35,501 nucleotides of DNA from Betaproteobacteria bacterium HGW-Betaproteobacteria-22 (lineage in GTDB: Bacteria; Pseudomonadota; Gammaproteobacteria; Burkholderiales; Methylophilaceae): contig PHCJ01000033.1 in the NCBI GenBank assembly GCA_002842285.1, positions 1-35,501 on the forward strand, in the 5' to 3' direction. The notes beneath the pieces were generated by a model, which saw only the letters and a list, made by a program, of their open reading frames with translations, searched no databases and had not been told where the DNA came from. Positions 24,201-32,188 of this stretch are shown here, one piece after another. The position numbers and the translations under genes are program-made. Position 1 is the first letter of the stretch; the number at the start of each line of letters is the position of its first letter.

Positions 24201-25186
24201 AAATCACGGGATTTCTGCAATGGAAAAACAGTGAAAAACTCGTCGCCCGCCTAAGCAACCTGACTATTCCAGAAACTGCCCCCGATCAGCTTTCTGCAAT
24301 GAAAAACACGACTGAACTCAGCCAAACTGATGGTAAAGATTTCACAAAACTGCCGCAAGATTATCCCGCGCTGGATATTACAGCGGATAATTTCAGGTTC
24401 AATAAAAAGAATCTAGGCAAGTTTGAGCTCACAGCCTACCCTGTCAATGACAATTGGGACATACAAAAGCTCCAGCTCAGTACCGAGCACAGCACAATCC
24501 ATGCAGAAGGGCAGTGGAATAACTGGATAAGAAATCCAAACACTTACCTTAATATCAAGTGGGATATCAAAGACCTGGGTGAAACATTCAAGACATTCGG
24601 CTACCCTGAAACCATCAAAGACGGCGCAGGCAAACTCAATGGCACACTGCACTGGCCAGGCAGCCCGCACCAATTCAATACCACACGCCTGAATGGCGAA
24701 CTTGCCTTCACCATAGACAAAGGCCAAATTCTACAGGCCAAACCAGGTGTAGGTCGCCTGCTGGGATTATTAAGCTTACAAAGCCTGCCCAGACGCCTTA
24801 CCCTGGATTTCAGAGATTTATTTAGCAATGGCTTTGCTTTTGACAAAATCAATGCAGACGTTAAAATCGAGCAAGGGGTGATGCGTAGCGACAATTTCAC
24901 AATGTCAGGCCCTGCAGCCGATGTATCCATTAAAGGTGAAACCAACTTGCAGAAAGAAACACAACACCTCTATGTTAAAGTGATGCCACGCATCAGTGAC
25001 AGCGTTTCACTTGCCGCATTGGCAGGGGGGCCATTGGTGGGAGCTGTGGCTTTTCTTGCACAAAAAATACTTAAAGACCCGCTCAACAAAATTGCTTCCA
25101 GCGAATATGAAATTATCGGCACTTGGGATGACCCGCAAGAAGTAAAAAAAACTGAGCCTAAAAACACTATATCTCCACTTAAATAA
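21260..25186 (+). CDS. yhdP: YhdP family AsmA-like envelope protein
   Basis: A 1308-residue AsmA-like protein of the YhdP/DUF3971 family (E. coli YhdP 1266 aa). YhdP, with TamB and YdbH, is needed for phospholipid transport between inner and outer membranes; it is anchored in the inner membrane and spans the periplasm as a beta-groove bridge. One N-terminal membrane segment (about residues 9-32, LYKLTLWLVGLIVTIVVITA) is visible. A very long repeat-rich beta region follows, then the C-terminal AsmA-like part with GQILQAKPGVGRLLGLLSLQ and GPLVGAVAFLAQKIL. The ATG at 21260 is used; the ribosome site is weak. It is followed by the nitrilase and tldD genes, a conserved neighbourhood (E. coli has yhdP-tldD). 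It is divergent from yheS, with a palindrome in the spacer. Confidence 0.94.
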   Translation: MVKKSLLWLYKLTLWLVGLIVTIVVITALSIQFWLMPNIDHYKDDIAKFASQLTSQKIVIGNIQADWQGINPHLSLDNVDIFDAEGRIALQLNNIETAFSWLSIPMLEPHLAEITVHKPALTIRRNTDGEIFIAGISTSGDSKPQLANWLLRQSRLGVSNAKVIWIDELRSAPELSLNQLNIEIFSPPWKSLIRNHGFIITTIPSVGTTEPIRITGSFYGKDVSKTEQWRGNASLQLKNADLAAFRSWLDYPLDLRTGLGSTDLNIDFADNQLQSLNSQVSLKNLQLLMQANTAPLILNTLDGNITWKNLNKVELKQLKSIHFGQKLSIQALSANTSQGLNIKDLSADFTQTTDGEQVINANLASFDLNNIESHLALLPVSEDLLHQIKAIKPKGKLENLKLNWTTRSKTATHYEIESDFKNLSIHAHNKLPGFSNLSGTLKADENKGKLALNTSNAQLDFAEILRWPVPADKLNGKVIWSTANQQTKINVNALEIANPHLSGIIDASYTLDHIKGGYLDLNGKFNNGNAKYAPYYYPTILGETTLRWLDTSILAGHASDINLTIKGRLDDFPFVDSKNNPDPAKGLFRVTAKISDSVLEYGTGWPKIEKLDLNMLFEGKRMELNTTSGRIFGNQILNSKTSIAQLDADYPILDIEAVVTGPVNEGVNFVNRSPVLEVTQGFTENLKTSGSGRLNLSLKIPLDDLDASKFQGKYQISNGKMESDSIPTLTQINGALEFTESSLSAKAIKALAFNSPLTLGISTAKDKSIRVTAKGKLSDESIKQLLREQNLTKASNYVNGSANWVGDILIQKPRVNISIRSDLVGVTSLLPAPLNKHPDQALTLRVDKKQNVNTDHTYINLGNKVIARVSSGVSSGKPSFKAAHIHISSSANLLDSNTELTDANKGLTLTGNIDYLNADAWLHVIKEINSNNPTQRNNLSIQKIALDVKALDFYNRRINQLNISELITSQDSVQAQIKSQEITGFLQWKNSEKLVARLSNLTIPETAPDQLSAMKNTTELSQTDGKDFTKLPQDYPALDITADNFRFNKKNLGKFELTAYPVNDNWDIQKLQLSTEHSTIHAEGQWNNWIRNPNTYLNIKWDIKDLGETFKTFGYPETIKDGAGKLNGTLHWPGSPHQFNTTRLNGELAFTIDKGQILQAKPGVGRLLGLLSLQSLPRRLTLDFRDLFSNGFAFDKINADVKIEQGVMRSDNFTMSGPAADVSIKGETNLQKETQHLYVKVMPRISDSVSLAALAGGPLVGAVAFLAQKILKDPLNKIASSEYEIIGTWDDPQEVKKTEPKNTISPLK

Positions 25187-25229
25187 TTTAGCACAACAAG
25201 ACTCATCAAAAAAACGCATTGGAATTACT

Positions 25230-26105
25230 ATGGCTATAACCTCACGCTTAAAAACCACAAAAGCAAAACTAAGCAACCAAAACACCAATAAAGACATTAT
25301 CAAGATTGCCGCCATTCAAATGGCATCGGGGCCATACGTGGGCGCAAACTTAAGTGAGACAGAGCGTTTAATCGAGGTTGCAGTTAATCAGGGGGCAAAA
25401 CTGGTAGTCCTGCCGGAGTACTTTGCCATTATGGGTTTAAAAGATACCGATAAAGTCGCAGTGCGTGAAGAAGAAGGCAAAGGACAGATTCAGGATTTTT
25501 TGAGCAACACAGCAAAAAAACATAAAATCTGGCTGATAGGCGGCTCAGTACCACTCGTGAGCAACTTACCCAACAAAGTACGCAACAGCTGTTTGGTCTA
25601 TAATGACAAAGGTAAACAGGTTGCCCGTTATGACAAAATTCATCTGTTTGGTTTAAGTCTGGGCAATGAACGTTACCATGAAGAAAAAACCATAGAACCA
25701 GGTGACACAGTTAAAGTGGTGGATACGCCTTTCGGTAAAATTGGACTCTCCATCTGCTATGACTTACGCTTTCCTGAGCTTTATCGCGCAATGGGAGAGG
25801 TCAGCATCATCGTAGTACCGTCCGCTTTCACTGATACCACAGGCAAAGCGCACTGGGAAAGCCTGATTCGTGCCCGCGCCATTGAAAACTTAAGCTACGT
25901 CATCGCACCCGCACAAGGCGGCTATCATATTTCTGGCCGTGAAACCCATGGCAACACCATGATAGTAGACCCTTGGGGCGTTATTTTAGATAGATTGCCA
26001 CGTGGTTCAGGCGTTGTCATGGCAAATATGAATCCCAAATATCAAGACAGTCTCAGAAAAAGCCTGCCCGCTCTTAAACATCGGACGATTAAAACAGTCG
26101 TATGA
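25230..26105 (+). CDS. Nitrilase-superfamily amidohydrolase (Nit-like)
   Basis: A cytosolic carbon-nitrogen hydrolase of 291 residues. The catalytic triad of the superfamily is visible: Glu63 in VVLPEYFAIM, Lys136 in ARYDKIHLF and Cys176 in LSICYDLRFPELYR. It resembles the Nit1/Nit2-type omega-amidase or deaminated-glutathione amidase group that commonly lies between yhdP and tldD in proteobacteria; the exact substrate is not decided by the sequence. The ATG at 25230 adds about 24 polar, lysine-rich residues before the usual beginning of the domain (KIAAIQMASG). That extension is unusual, but no later Met exists before it. A GGA ribosome-site-like triplet lies about 8 bases upstream. Confidence 0.9.
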   Translation: MAITSRLKTTKAKLSNQNTNKDIIKIAAIQMASGPYVGANLSETERLIEVAVNQGAKLVVLPEYFAIMGLKDTDKVAVREEEGKGQIQDFLSNTAKKHKIWLIGGSVPLVSNLPNKVRNSCLVYNDKGKQVARYDKIHLFGLSLGNERYHEEKTIEPGDTVKVVDTPFGKIGLSICYDLRFPELYRAMGEVSIIVVPSAFTDTTGKAHWESLIRARAIENLSYVIAPAQGGYHISGRETHGNTMIVDPWGVILDRLPRGSGVVMANMNPKYQDSLRKSLPALKHRTIKTVV

Positions 26106-26161
26106 TGCATGATACGGACTGATTGAAAATATTGTTTGAAATTATTAATTGAAAAAACGCC

Positions 26162-27637
26162 ATGAAAACGCACGAAACCCCTACTAGCTCGAGCCCTGCC
26201 AGAGACTCACATTTTGACGCTGCGACAGAGACATTATTAGCGCCAGCCAATTTGGAAGTCGCGCATTTGCAAAATGTGCTGGGTGACATCATGTCACACC
26301 AAATTGACTACGCGGACTTGTATTTTCAATATAGCCGCAGCGAAAGCTGGGGGCTAGAAGAAGGCCAGGTTAAATCAGGCAACTTCTCGATTGACCAGGG
26401 TGTTGGCGTGAGAGCGGTAAGTGGCGAGAAAACTGCATTCGCCTACTCTGACGACATCACGCTCAACGCCTTAAATCAGGCGGCAAAAGCAACCAGATCA
26501 ATTGCCAGCCAAGGAAGCCAACAAACAGCAGGCAGCATAATCAAACCTCAGGCGCCGCAGCTTTATCTTCCCCACGACCCCATCGCCTCACTCTCGGCAG
26601 ATGCAAAAGTAAAATTATTGGAACATCTGGAATCAATCGCCAGAAAACTAGACCCGCGCATCACACAAGTGACAGCTTCGATTGCCGGTGAATATGAAGT
26701 GATCATGATCGCTCGCCACGATGGCATGATGGCAGCTGATGTACGCCCACTGGTGCGTGTAGGCATTAACGTAATCGCTGAAAGCAATGGTCGCCGTGAG
26801 CAGGGCTCCGCAGGCGGTGGTGGGCGCTTTGACTACAGCTACTTTACCGATGAAATCCTGCACGATTACGCACAAAAAGCCGTGCATCAGGCAACAATCA
26901 ATCTAGAAGCCCGCCCTGCCCCTGCCGGTAGCATGACCGTGGTGTTAGGATCTGGCTGGCCGGGCATTTTACTGCACGAAGCCATTGGCCATGGTCTGGA
27001 AGGTGATTTTAACCGTAAAGGCAGCTCTGCCTTCAGCAATATGATTGGCCAGCAAGTGGCCGCCAAAGGCATCACCATTGTCGATGATGGTACTATTGCC
27101 AACAGACGCGGCTCGCTCAGCATTGATGATGAAGGCAACCCCACCAACAAAACAGTGCTGATTGAAGATGGCATTTTGCGCGGTTATATACAGGACACCC
27201 TCAATGCACGCCTTATGCACATGCCAGTAACAGGCAATGCGCGCCGTGAAAGTTATGCACATATTCCGATGCCGCGCATGACCAACACCTATATGCTCAA
27301 TGGCACATTACCACCTGAAGAAATCATTAAATCAGTCAAAAAAGGCCTTTATGCAGCTAACTTTGGCGGCGGACAGGTTGACATCACCAGCGGTAAGTTC
27401 GTATTTAGTGCAGCTGAAGCCTACATGATTGAAGATGGTCAAATCACTTACCCCGTCAAAGGAGCAACGCTGATAGGTAATGGCCCAGAGGTACTCAAAC
27501 GCGTTTCCATGATAGGCAACGATATGTCACTTGATAGCGGGGTCGGCACTTGTGGCAAAGAGGGTCAAAGTGTACCTGTAGGCGTTGGCCAGCCAACACT
27601 CAGAATTGATGGGCTGACGGTAGGCGGCACAGTCTGA
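26162..27637 (+). CDS. tldD: Metalloprotease TldD
   Basis: Catalytic subunit of the TldD/TldE (PmbA) zinc protease heterodimer, which degrades unfolded peptides and matures microcin B17 and related peptides. At 491 residues it is near the E. coli length (481). The zinc site HEAIGHGLEGD starts at His272 (HExxxH, the TldD variant of a metalloprotease site). Other blocks are QGVGVRAVSGEKTAFAYSDD, RIPMPRMTNTY-like IPMPRMTNTYML, and the C-terminal GVGQPTLRIDGLTVGGT. The N-terminus is about ten residues longer and polar. It starts at an ATG at 26162 and is the last gene of the yhdP-nit-tldD group. No tldE/pmbA partner is present in the window; it is normally encoded elsewhere. Confidence 0.96.
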   Translation: MKTHETPTSSSPARDSHFDAATETLLAPANLEVAHLQNVLGDIMSHQIDYADLYFQYSRSESWGLEEGQVKSGNFSIDQGVGVRAVSGEKTAFAYSDDITLNALNQAAKATRSIASQGSQQTAGSIIKPQAPQLYLPHDPIASLSADAKVKLLEHLESIARKLDPRITQVTASIAGEYEVIMIARHDGMMAADVRPLVRVGINVIAESNGRREQGSAGGGGRFDYSYFTDEILHDYAQKAVHQATINLEARPAPAGSMTVVLGSGWPGILLHEAIGHGLEGDFNRKGSSAFSNMIGQQVAAKGITIVDDGTIANRRGSLSIDDEGNPTNKTVLIEDGILRGYIQDTLNARLMHMPVTGNARRESYAHIPMPRMTNTYMLNGTLPPEEIIKSVKKGLYAANFGGGQVDITSGKFVFSAAEAYMIEDGQITYPVKGATLIGNGPEVLKRVSMIGNDMSLDSGVGTCGKEGQSVPVGVGQPTLRIDGLTVGGTV

Positions 27638-27664
27638 TATTCAAATCTATCTATTTATTCAATA

Positions 27665-27680
27665 AGAAACAAACGTTTCT
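27665..27680 (+). terminator. Short hairpin after tldD
   Basis: AGAAAC (27665-27670) pairs with GTTTCT (27675-27680) around an AAAC loop, 28 bases after the tldD stop. GACATTTT follows. The stem is short and A/T-rich, so only a weak terminator is supported. Confidence 0.35.
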
Positions 27681-27840
27681 GACATTTTAAAACGACGCTA
27701 ACAACGACCTTTTACAATTCTTTACATTCACGCATTCTGACTAATGGAATAATTAAGCAATTAAATTATAAATCAATGCTGGTTGCTATATTTAAATTAT
27801 CACACTTGCTAGTTCAGATATTGATTGTTGGAGAGTTAAA

Positions 27841-28569
27841 ATGAGCAATGCGCCCGATTACGATACGCCCCACCGGTTAACTGCCCCGCATAAAACTTAT
27901 CTTGGTGCAGATAAAAAAATCATAGAAGCGATAGACAACCATCAGCACTATGAACTTGGCGACAATAAACTGACAATGCATGTCAATACGCCTGGCGCAT
28001 TAGCTCCTGATGACCGCTATGTCAAAAATGAAGCGCTGGATAGTGCACGAAAAAACGCTGAAACATGGACAAAAAAAGTGGCAGACGCCAACGGAGGCAG
28101 CATCTCTAAGGAAATTAAAGAAGGTTACGCCTCTGCGATGGCTAGCTTACGTAATGTACATCATGAAATTTTGCCTAAACTACCTTTGGATGCGGATCTG
28201 CATGCCAGAAAAGACATTGAAAAAGTAATTGAAAAAACAGCACATGCACTGGGCAAAAAAGTCACTGTAGTTGTTGGACTTCTTGCCTCCAGTGCGTCTT
28301 TTGCAGCTGAAGCCATTGATATAAGCGGCAAAATCTTGAGCGGTGAAGAGGCGCAAACGTCAAAACTTAAAACTTTAGGCTCAGCCGTTATAGATAAAGG
28401 TGTAGAAGCTACGGTTGGTGTAGTTGATCCATTGGGCCTGATTGAAACCAAAGAAATCAGTCGTCAATTGCAAAATGGCAACCTGACAGCTGTCGCGGAG
28501 TCTTTCAATGAGGCGCGCTTAAACACCGCCTCGGAAATTGCAGATGCAGTCATCGAATACTCAAGATAA
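27841..28569 (+). CDS. Hypothetical protein with central hydrophobic segment
   Basis: I do not recognise this 242-residue protein. Its N-terminus is polar and Asp/His-rich (SNAPDYDTPHRLTAPHK) with no signal peptide. Residues about 60-135 are charged and helical. A hydrophobic stretch at about 141-157 (VTVVVGLLASSASFAAE) could be one membrane segment or a buried helix. A glycine-containing segment (AVIDKGVEATVGVVDPLGLI) and a helical tail follow. The layout recalls some secreted or membrane-inserting proteins without a Sec signal, but there is no toxin motif, adjacent immunity gene or secretion cluster. The start is well supported: GGAGAG at 27830-27835, 5 bases before the ATG. It stands alone between tldD and mfd. 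Confidence 0.75.
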   Translation: MSNAPDYDTPHRLTAPHKTYLGADKKIIEAIDNHQHYELGDNKLTMHVNTPGALAPDDRYVKNEALDSARKNAETWTKKVADANGGSISKEIKEGYASAMASLRNVHHEILPKLPLDADLHARKDIEKVIEKTAHALGKKVTVVVGLLASSASFAAEAIDISGKILSGEEAQTSKLKTLGSAVIDKGVEATVGVVDPLGLIETKEISRQLQNGNLTAVAESFNEARLNTASEIADAVIEYSR

Positions 28570-28581
28570 CCAGCCATGCCG

Positions 28582-28616
28582 ACGCGCCTTCTGAAGCACA
28601 CCATCTAAAGGCGCGT
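28582..28616 (+). terminator. GC-rich hairpin after the orphan 242-aa gene
   Basis: ACGCGCCTT (28582-28590) is perfectly complementary to AAGGCGCGT (28608-28616) across a 17-base loop, 12 bases after the stop. No T-run follows, so it may be a Rho-type or mRNA-stabilising hairpin rather than a classical terminator. Confidence 0.5.
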
Positions 28617-28675
28617 ACACACCTAACTTACAGCGCTAAAACGTTGCAACATCGACGTTATCACTGCCTAACGGC

Positions 28676-28705
28676 TATAATACCGTATTATTTTTACTGA
28701 TACGG
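28676..28705 (+). promoter_or_regulatory. Candidate mfd -10 box and start-proximal hairpin
   Basis: A consensus TATAAT at 28676-28681 lies 37 bases before the mfd ATG. No good -35 is seen at the right distance. Just after it, CCGTAT (28683-28688) can pair with ATACGG (28700-28705). The region before the ATG lacks an obvious ribosome site. Promoter assignment is tentative. Confidence 0.35.
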
Positions 28706-28717
28706 CATCCTCTTTCC

Positions 28718-31700
28718 ATGCAGTTCTCCTTGCAACACACTTGGCGCATCCCTCAATCCGGCCAACATAGCCGCCTTGAACTCTCTAACAGTGGCGAAGA
28801 TGCTTTTGCACTCGCAAAACTTGCCACCGACGTCAACGCAAGCAAACAGCCATTGGTCGTCATCACGGCCAATGCTTTTGATGCGCAGCGTTTGCTGGAA
28901 GAAATCCCCTACTTTGCACCACATCTGAGCGTGCATCTATTACCCGACTGGGAAACACTGCCATATGACCAATTCTCGCCGCATCCTGACCTCATTTCTG
29001 AACGACTGACAACGCTGTATCACATCACCCAGAATGCGTGTGATGTGATCATTGTACCGCTTTCAACTGCACTGATCCGTTTGAGCCCCAAGGCTTATTT
29101 AAGTGCGAATACTTTTATGCTAAAAAAGGAACAAAAGCTGGATATCGAAGCTTTGCGCCTGCAATGTGCCGAAGCGGGCTATCACCACGTGACACAAGTC
29201 ATCTCACATGGTGAATTCAGTGTACGCGGTGGCCTGGTGGACTTATTCCCTATGGGTTCATCACTGCCTTATCGCATTGATTTGTTTGATGATGAAATTG
29301 AAAGCATACGCACCTTTGATGTAGACACGCAGCGTAGCCTCTACCCGGTACCTGAGGTCAGGTTATTGCCGGCGCGCGAGTTTCCGCTGGATGAATCTGG
29401 CATTGCATTATTTCGCAGCCAGTTCCGTGAAACGTTTGAGGGCGACCCGCAACGCGCGAAAATATACAAGGAAGTTAGCAAGGGCATTGCGACGGGGGGG
29501 ATTGAGTGGTATCTGCCCCTCTTCTTTGAGCAAACAAACTCTCTGTTTGATTACATTTCAAATGACAGCATTATTTGCTTATATGGCGATTTAGACCTTA
29601 GCGCACAACAATTTTGGCGTGAGGCGCAATCTCGCTACCGCACACTGGCACATGATACAGAACGCCCATTGCTGACACCTGAAACACTGCTGATTAAAAC
29701 TGAAGATTTTTTTGGCCAAACCCACCGCTTTGCACGCACTTCACTCAGTATCAGCAAAGCCGGGACTAAACTGCCTGCACTGGATATTGAACGTAGAGCA
29801 GAACAGCCCATCCATAAACTAACAGACTTTATCAGCCAGTTTTCAGGACGCATTCTCATAGCGGCTGAAAGCTTGGGCCGCCGCGAAACCATGCTTCAGC
29901 TATTTACCGAACATGGCCTAAAAGTTAATGTTTGCGAAACATGGGCAGCATTTGCACAAGCGAAAGACAGCGTGATGCTAGGCGTTGCACCATTACATAC
30001 CGGTTTTACCCTTGACCCCAGCAGTGACTCCCCGCTACCAATCGCCATCATCACAGAAGCTGAACTTTATGCCGCGACCGTGCGGCAGCAACGCCGTCGC
30101 GAAAAGGAAAAAGTACGCAGCACCGAAGGCATGCTCAAAGACCTATCCGAATTGCGGATCAATGACCCGGTCGTCCATGAGCAGCACGGCGTAGGCCGCT
30201 ACAAAGGCCTAGTAAATCTGGACTTTGGCGAGGGTGAGACAGAGTTCCTGCTGCTGGAATATTATGGCGATGACAAACTGTACGTGCCTGTTTCCCAGCT
30301 ATTCCTGATCTCACGCTACTCAGGCGGACCTCCGGAAAGTGCGCCGCTGCACCGCCTGGGCAGCGGCAGCTGGGAGAAAGCCAAGAAAAAAGCACTCAAA
30401 CAGATTCGTGACACCGCCGCTGAGTTGCTTAACCTTTATGCGCAGCGTGCAGCACGGCGCGGTCATGCCTTTACGCTTAGCCTGCATGATTACGAGGCAT
30501 TCTGTGAAGGTTTCCCGTTTGAAGAAACGCCAGATCAGCTGGAAGCGATTGAAAACGTCATCAAAGATATGCAGTCTGGCCGCCCGATGGACAGGCTGGT
30601 GTGTGGTGACGTAGGCTTCGGCAAGACAGAAGTCGCTCTACGCGCGGCATTTGTTGCAGTAATGGGTGGACGTCAGGTAGCAGTACTGGTGCCGACCACC
30701 CTGCTGGCAGAGCAGCATTACAATAACTTCAGTGACCGTTTCGCAGAATGGCCTATCAAGGTCGCTGAAATATCGCGTTTCAGGACAGCAAAAGAGCAAG
30801 TCGAAGCATTACGGGGCCTGGAGACCGGTGAAATTGACATCATCATCGGCACGCACCGCCTGATACAAAAAGATGTCAAATTCAAAAATCTTGGGCTTGT
30901 GATTCTGGATGAAGAGCACCGCTTTGGCGTGCGTCAGAAAGAGCAGCTCAAAGCCCTGCGCGCCGAAGTGGATGTACTCACCCTGACCGCGACCCCTATC
31001 CCACGCACCCTGAGCATGGCGATGGAAGGCCTGCGTGAATTCAGCGTGATTGCCACGCCGCCACAAAAACGATTAAGCATCAAAACGTTCCATACGGAAT
31101 ATTCCGAGGGCATTATTCGTGAGGCAGCGATGCGCGAATTTAAGCGTGGCGGGCAAGTGTACTTCTTGCACAATGAGGTAGACACCATCCACTCCATGCG
31201 CGAGAAACTGGAGCGCATCCTGCCGGACGCACGCATCGCGGTTGCGCATGGTCAGTTGCGCGAACGTGAACTTGAGCATGTCATGCGTGATTTCTATCAC
31301 CAGCGCTATAATCTGCTGCTATGCACCACGATTATTGAAACCGGGATTGATGTCCCTACCGCTAACACCATTATCATGAATAAAGCGGATATGTTTGGCT
31401 TGGCGCAGATGCATCAGCTGCGCGGCCGTGTCGGGCGTTCACATCATCAGGCCTATGCCTATTTACTGACCGAAGCCGGACGCAAGATCACGCCCCAGGC
31501 GCAAAAACGTCTGGATGCGATTCAACTAATGGAAGATCTGGGCGCAGGCTTCCACCTAGCCATGCATGATCTGGAAATTCGCGGCGCAGGCGAACTGCTA
31601 GGCGACTCGCAAAGCGGTGAAATGCAGGAGATTGGCTTCCATTTATATGCCGACATGCTGAATCATGCTGTGAAACAACTAAAAGCCGGCAAAGAACCCG

Positions 31701-32152
31701 ATCTGAATGCACCGCTGGGGGTGACTACCGAAATCAACCTGCACACGCCTGCCCTGCTCACGAATGATTACTGCCCCGATGTGCACGAACGGCTGGTCAT
31801 TTACAAACGCCTCGCCAACTGCAATGATGACGACGCGCTGGACAACTTACAGGAAGAGCTAATTGATCGTTTTGGTCTGTTGCCGGAACAAGGGGAAGCG
31901 CTGATGGCCTGTCATCGCCTGCGCATCGCGGCAAAACCTTTAGGCATTATTAAAATTGATGCCAGCGATGCCGCGATTCAGTTACAGTTTAACCCTAAGG
32001 CAGATATAGACCCGCTTAAACTCATTAACTTATTACAGCGCGACAGACGTTGCCGCATGAATGGGCCTGATAAGCTAAGAGTGACTGTTGGATTGGAAGA
32101 AATCAACCTCAGAGCCGATTTTGTAAAATCACTACTCAAAGAGTTCATATAG
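28718..32152 (+). CDS. mfd: Transcription-repair coupling factor
   Basis: ATP-dependent translocase that removes RNA polymerase stalled at DNA lesions and recruits UvrA. At 1144 residues it matches E. coli Mfd (1148). Domains in order: UvrB-like region (about 1-330, with SVHLLPDWETLPYDQFSPH and RGGLVDLFPMGSSLPYRIDLFDDE), RNA polymerase interaction domain (about 465-540, with HEQHGVGRYKGL), and RecG-like helicase (about 585-950). The helicase carries Walker A GDVGFGKT at 630-637, DEEH at 731-734, TATPIPRTL and the TRG-like RGRVGRSHHQAYAYLL. The C-terminal TRCF domain carries LTNDYCPDVHERLVIYKRLA and LIDRFGLLPEQ. All ATPase motifs are intact. The ATG at 28718 fits the family length. The c-di-GMP protein gene starts 36 bases downstream and may be read through. 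Confidence 0.97.
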   Translation: MQFSLQHTWRIPQSGQHSRLELSNSGEDAFALAKLATDVNASKQPLVVITANAFDAQRLLEEIPYFAPHLSVHLLPDWETLPYDQFSPHPDLISERLTTLYHITQNACDVIIVPLSTALIRLSPKAYLSANTFMLKKEQKLDIEALRLQCAEAGYHHVTQVISHGEFSVRGGLVDLFPMGSSLPYRIDLFDDEIESIRTFDVDTQRSLYPVPEVRLLPAREFPLDESGIALFRSQFRETFEGDPQRAKIYKEVSKGIATGGIEWYLPLFFEQTNSLFDYISNDSIICLYGDLDLSAQQFWREAQSRYRTLAHDTERPLLTPETLLIKTEDFFGQTHRFARTSLSISKAGTKLPALDIERRAEQPIHKLTDFISQFSGRILIAAESLGRRETMLQLFTEHGLKVNVCETWAAFAQAKDSVMLGVAPLHTGFTLDPSSDSPLPIAIITEAELYAATVRQQRRREKEKVRSTEGMLKDLSELRINDPVVHEQHGVGRYKGLVNLDFGEGETEFLLLEYYGDDKLYVPVSQLFLISRYSGGPPESAPLHRLGSGSWEKAKKKALKQIRDTAAELLNLYAQRAARRGHAFTLSLHDYEAFCEGFPFEETPDQLEAIENVIKDMQSGRPMDRLVCGDVGFGKTEVALRAAFVAVMGGRQVAVLVPTTLLAEQHYNNFSDRFAEWPIKVAEISRFRTAKEQVEALRGLETGEIDIIIGTHRLIQKDVKFKNLGLVILDEEHRFGVRQKEQLKALRAEVDVLTLTATPIPRTLSMAMEGLREFSVIATPPQKRLSIKTFHTEYSEGIIREAAMREFKRGGQVYFLHNEVDTIHSMREKLERILPDARIAVAHGQLRERELEHVMRDFYHQRYNLLLCTTIIETGIDVPTANTIIMNKADMFGLAQMHQLRGRVGRSHHQAYAYLLTEAGRKITPQAQKRLDAIQLMEDLGAGFHLAMHDLEIRGAGELLGDSQSGEMQEIGFHLYADMLNHAVKQLKAGKEPDLNAPLGVTTEINLHTPALLTNDYCPDVHERLVIYKRLANCNDDDALDNLQEELIDRFGLLPEQGEALMACHRLRIAAKPLGIIKIDASDAAIQLQFNPKADIDPLKLINLLQRDRRCRMNGPDKLRVTVGLEEINLRADFVKSLLKEFI

Positions 32153-32188
32153 AAGTGTTTATGATAATTAAAGACGATTGTGACAATC

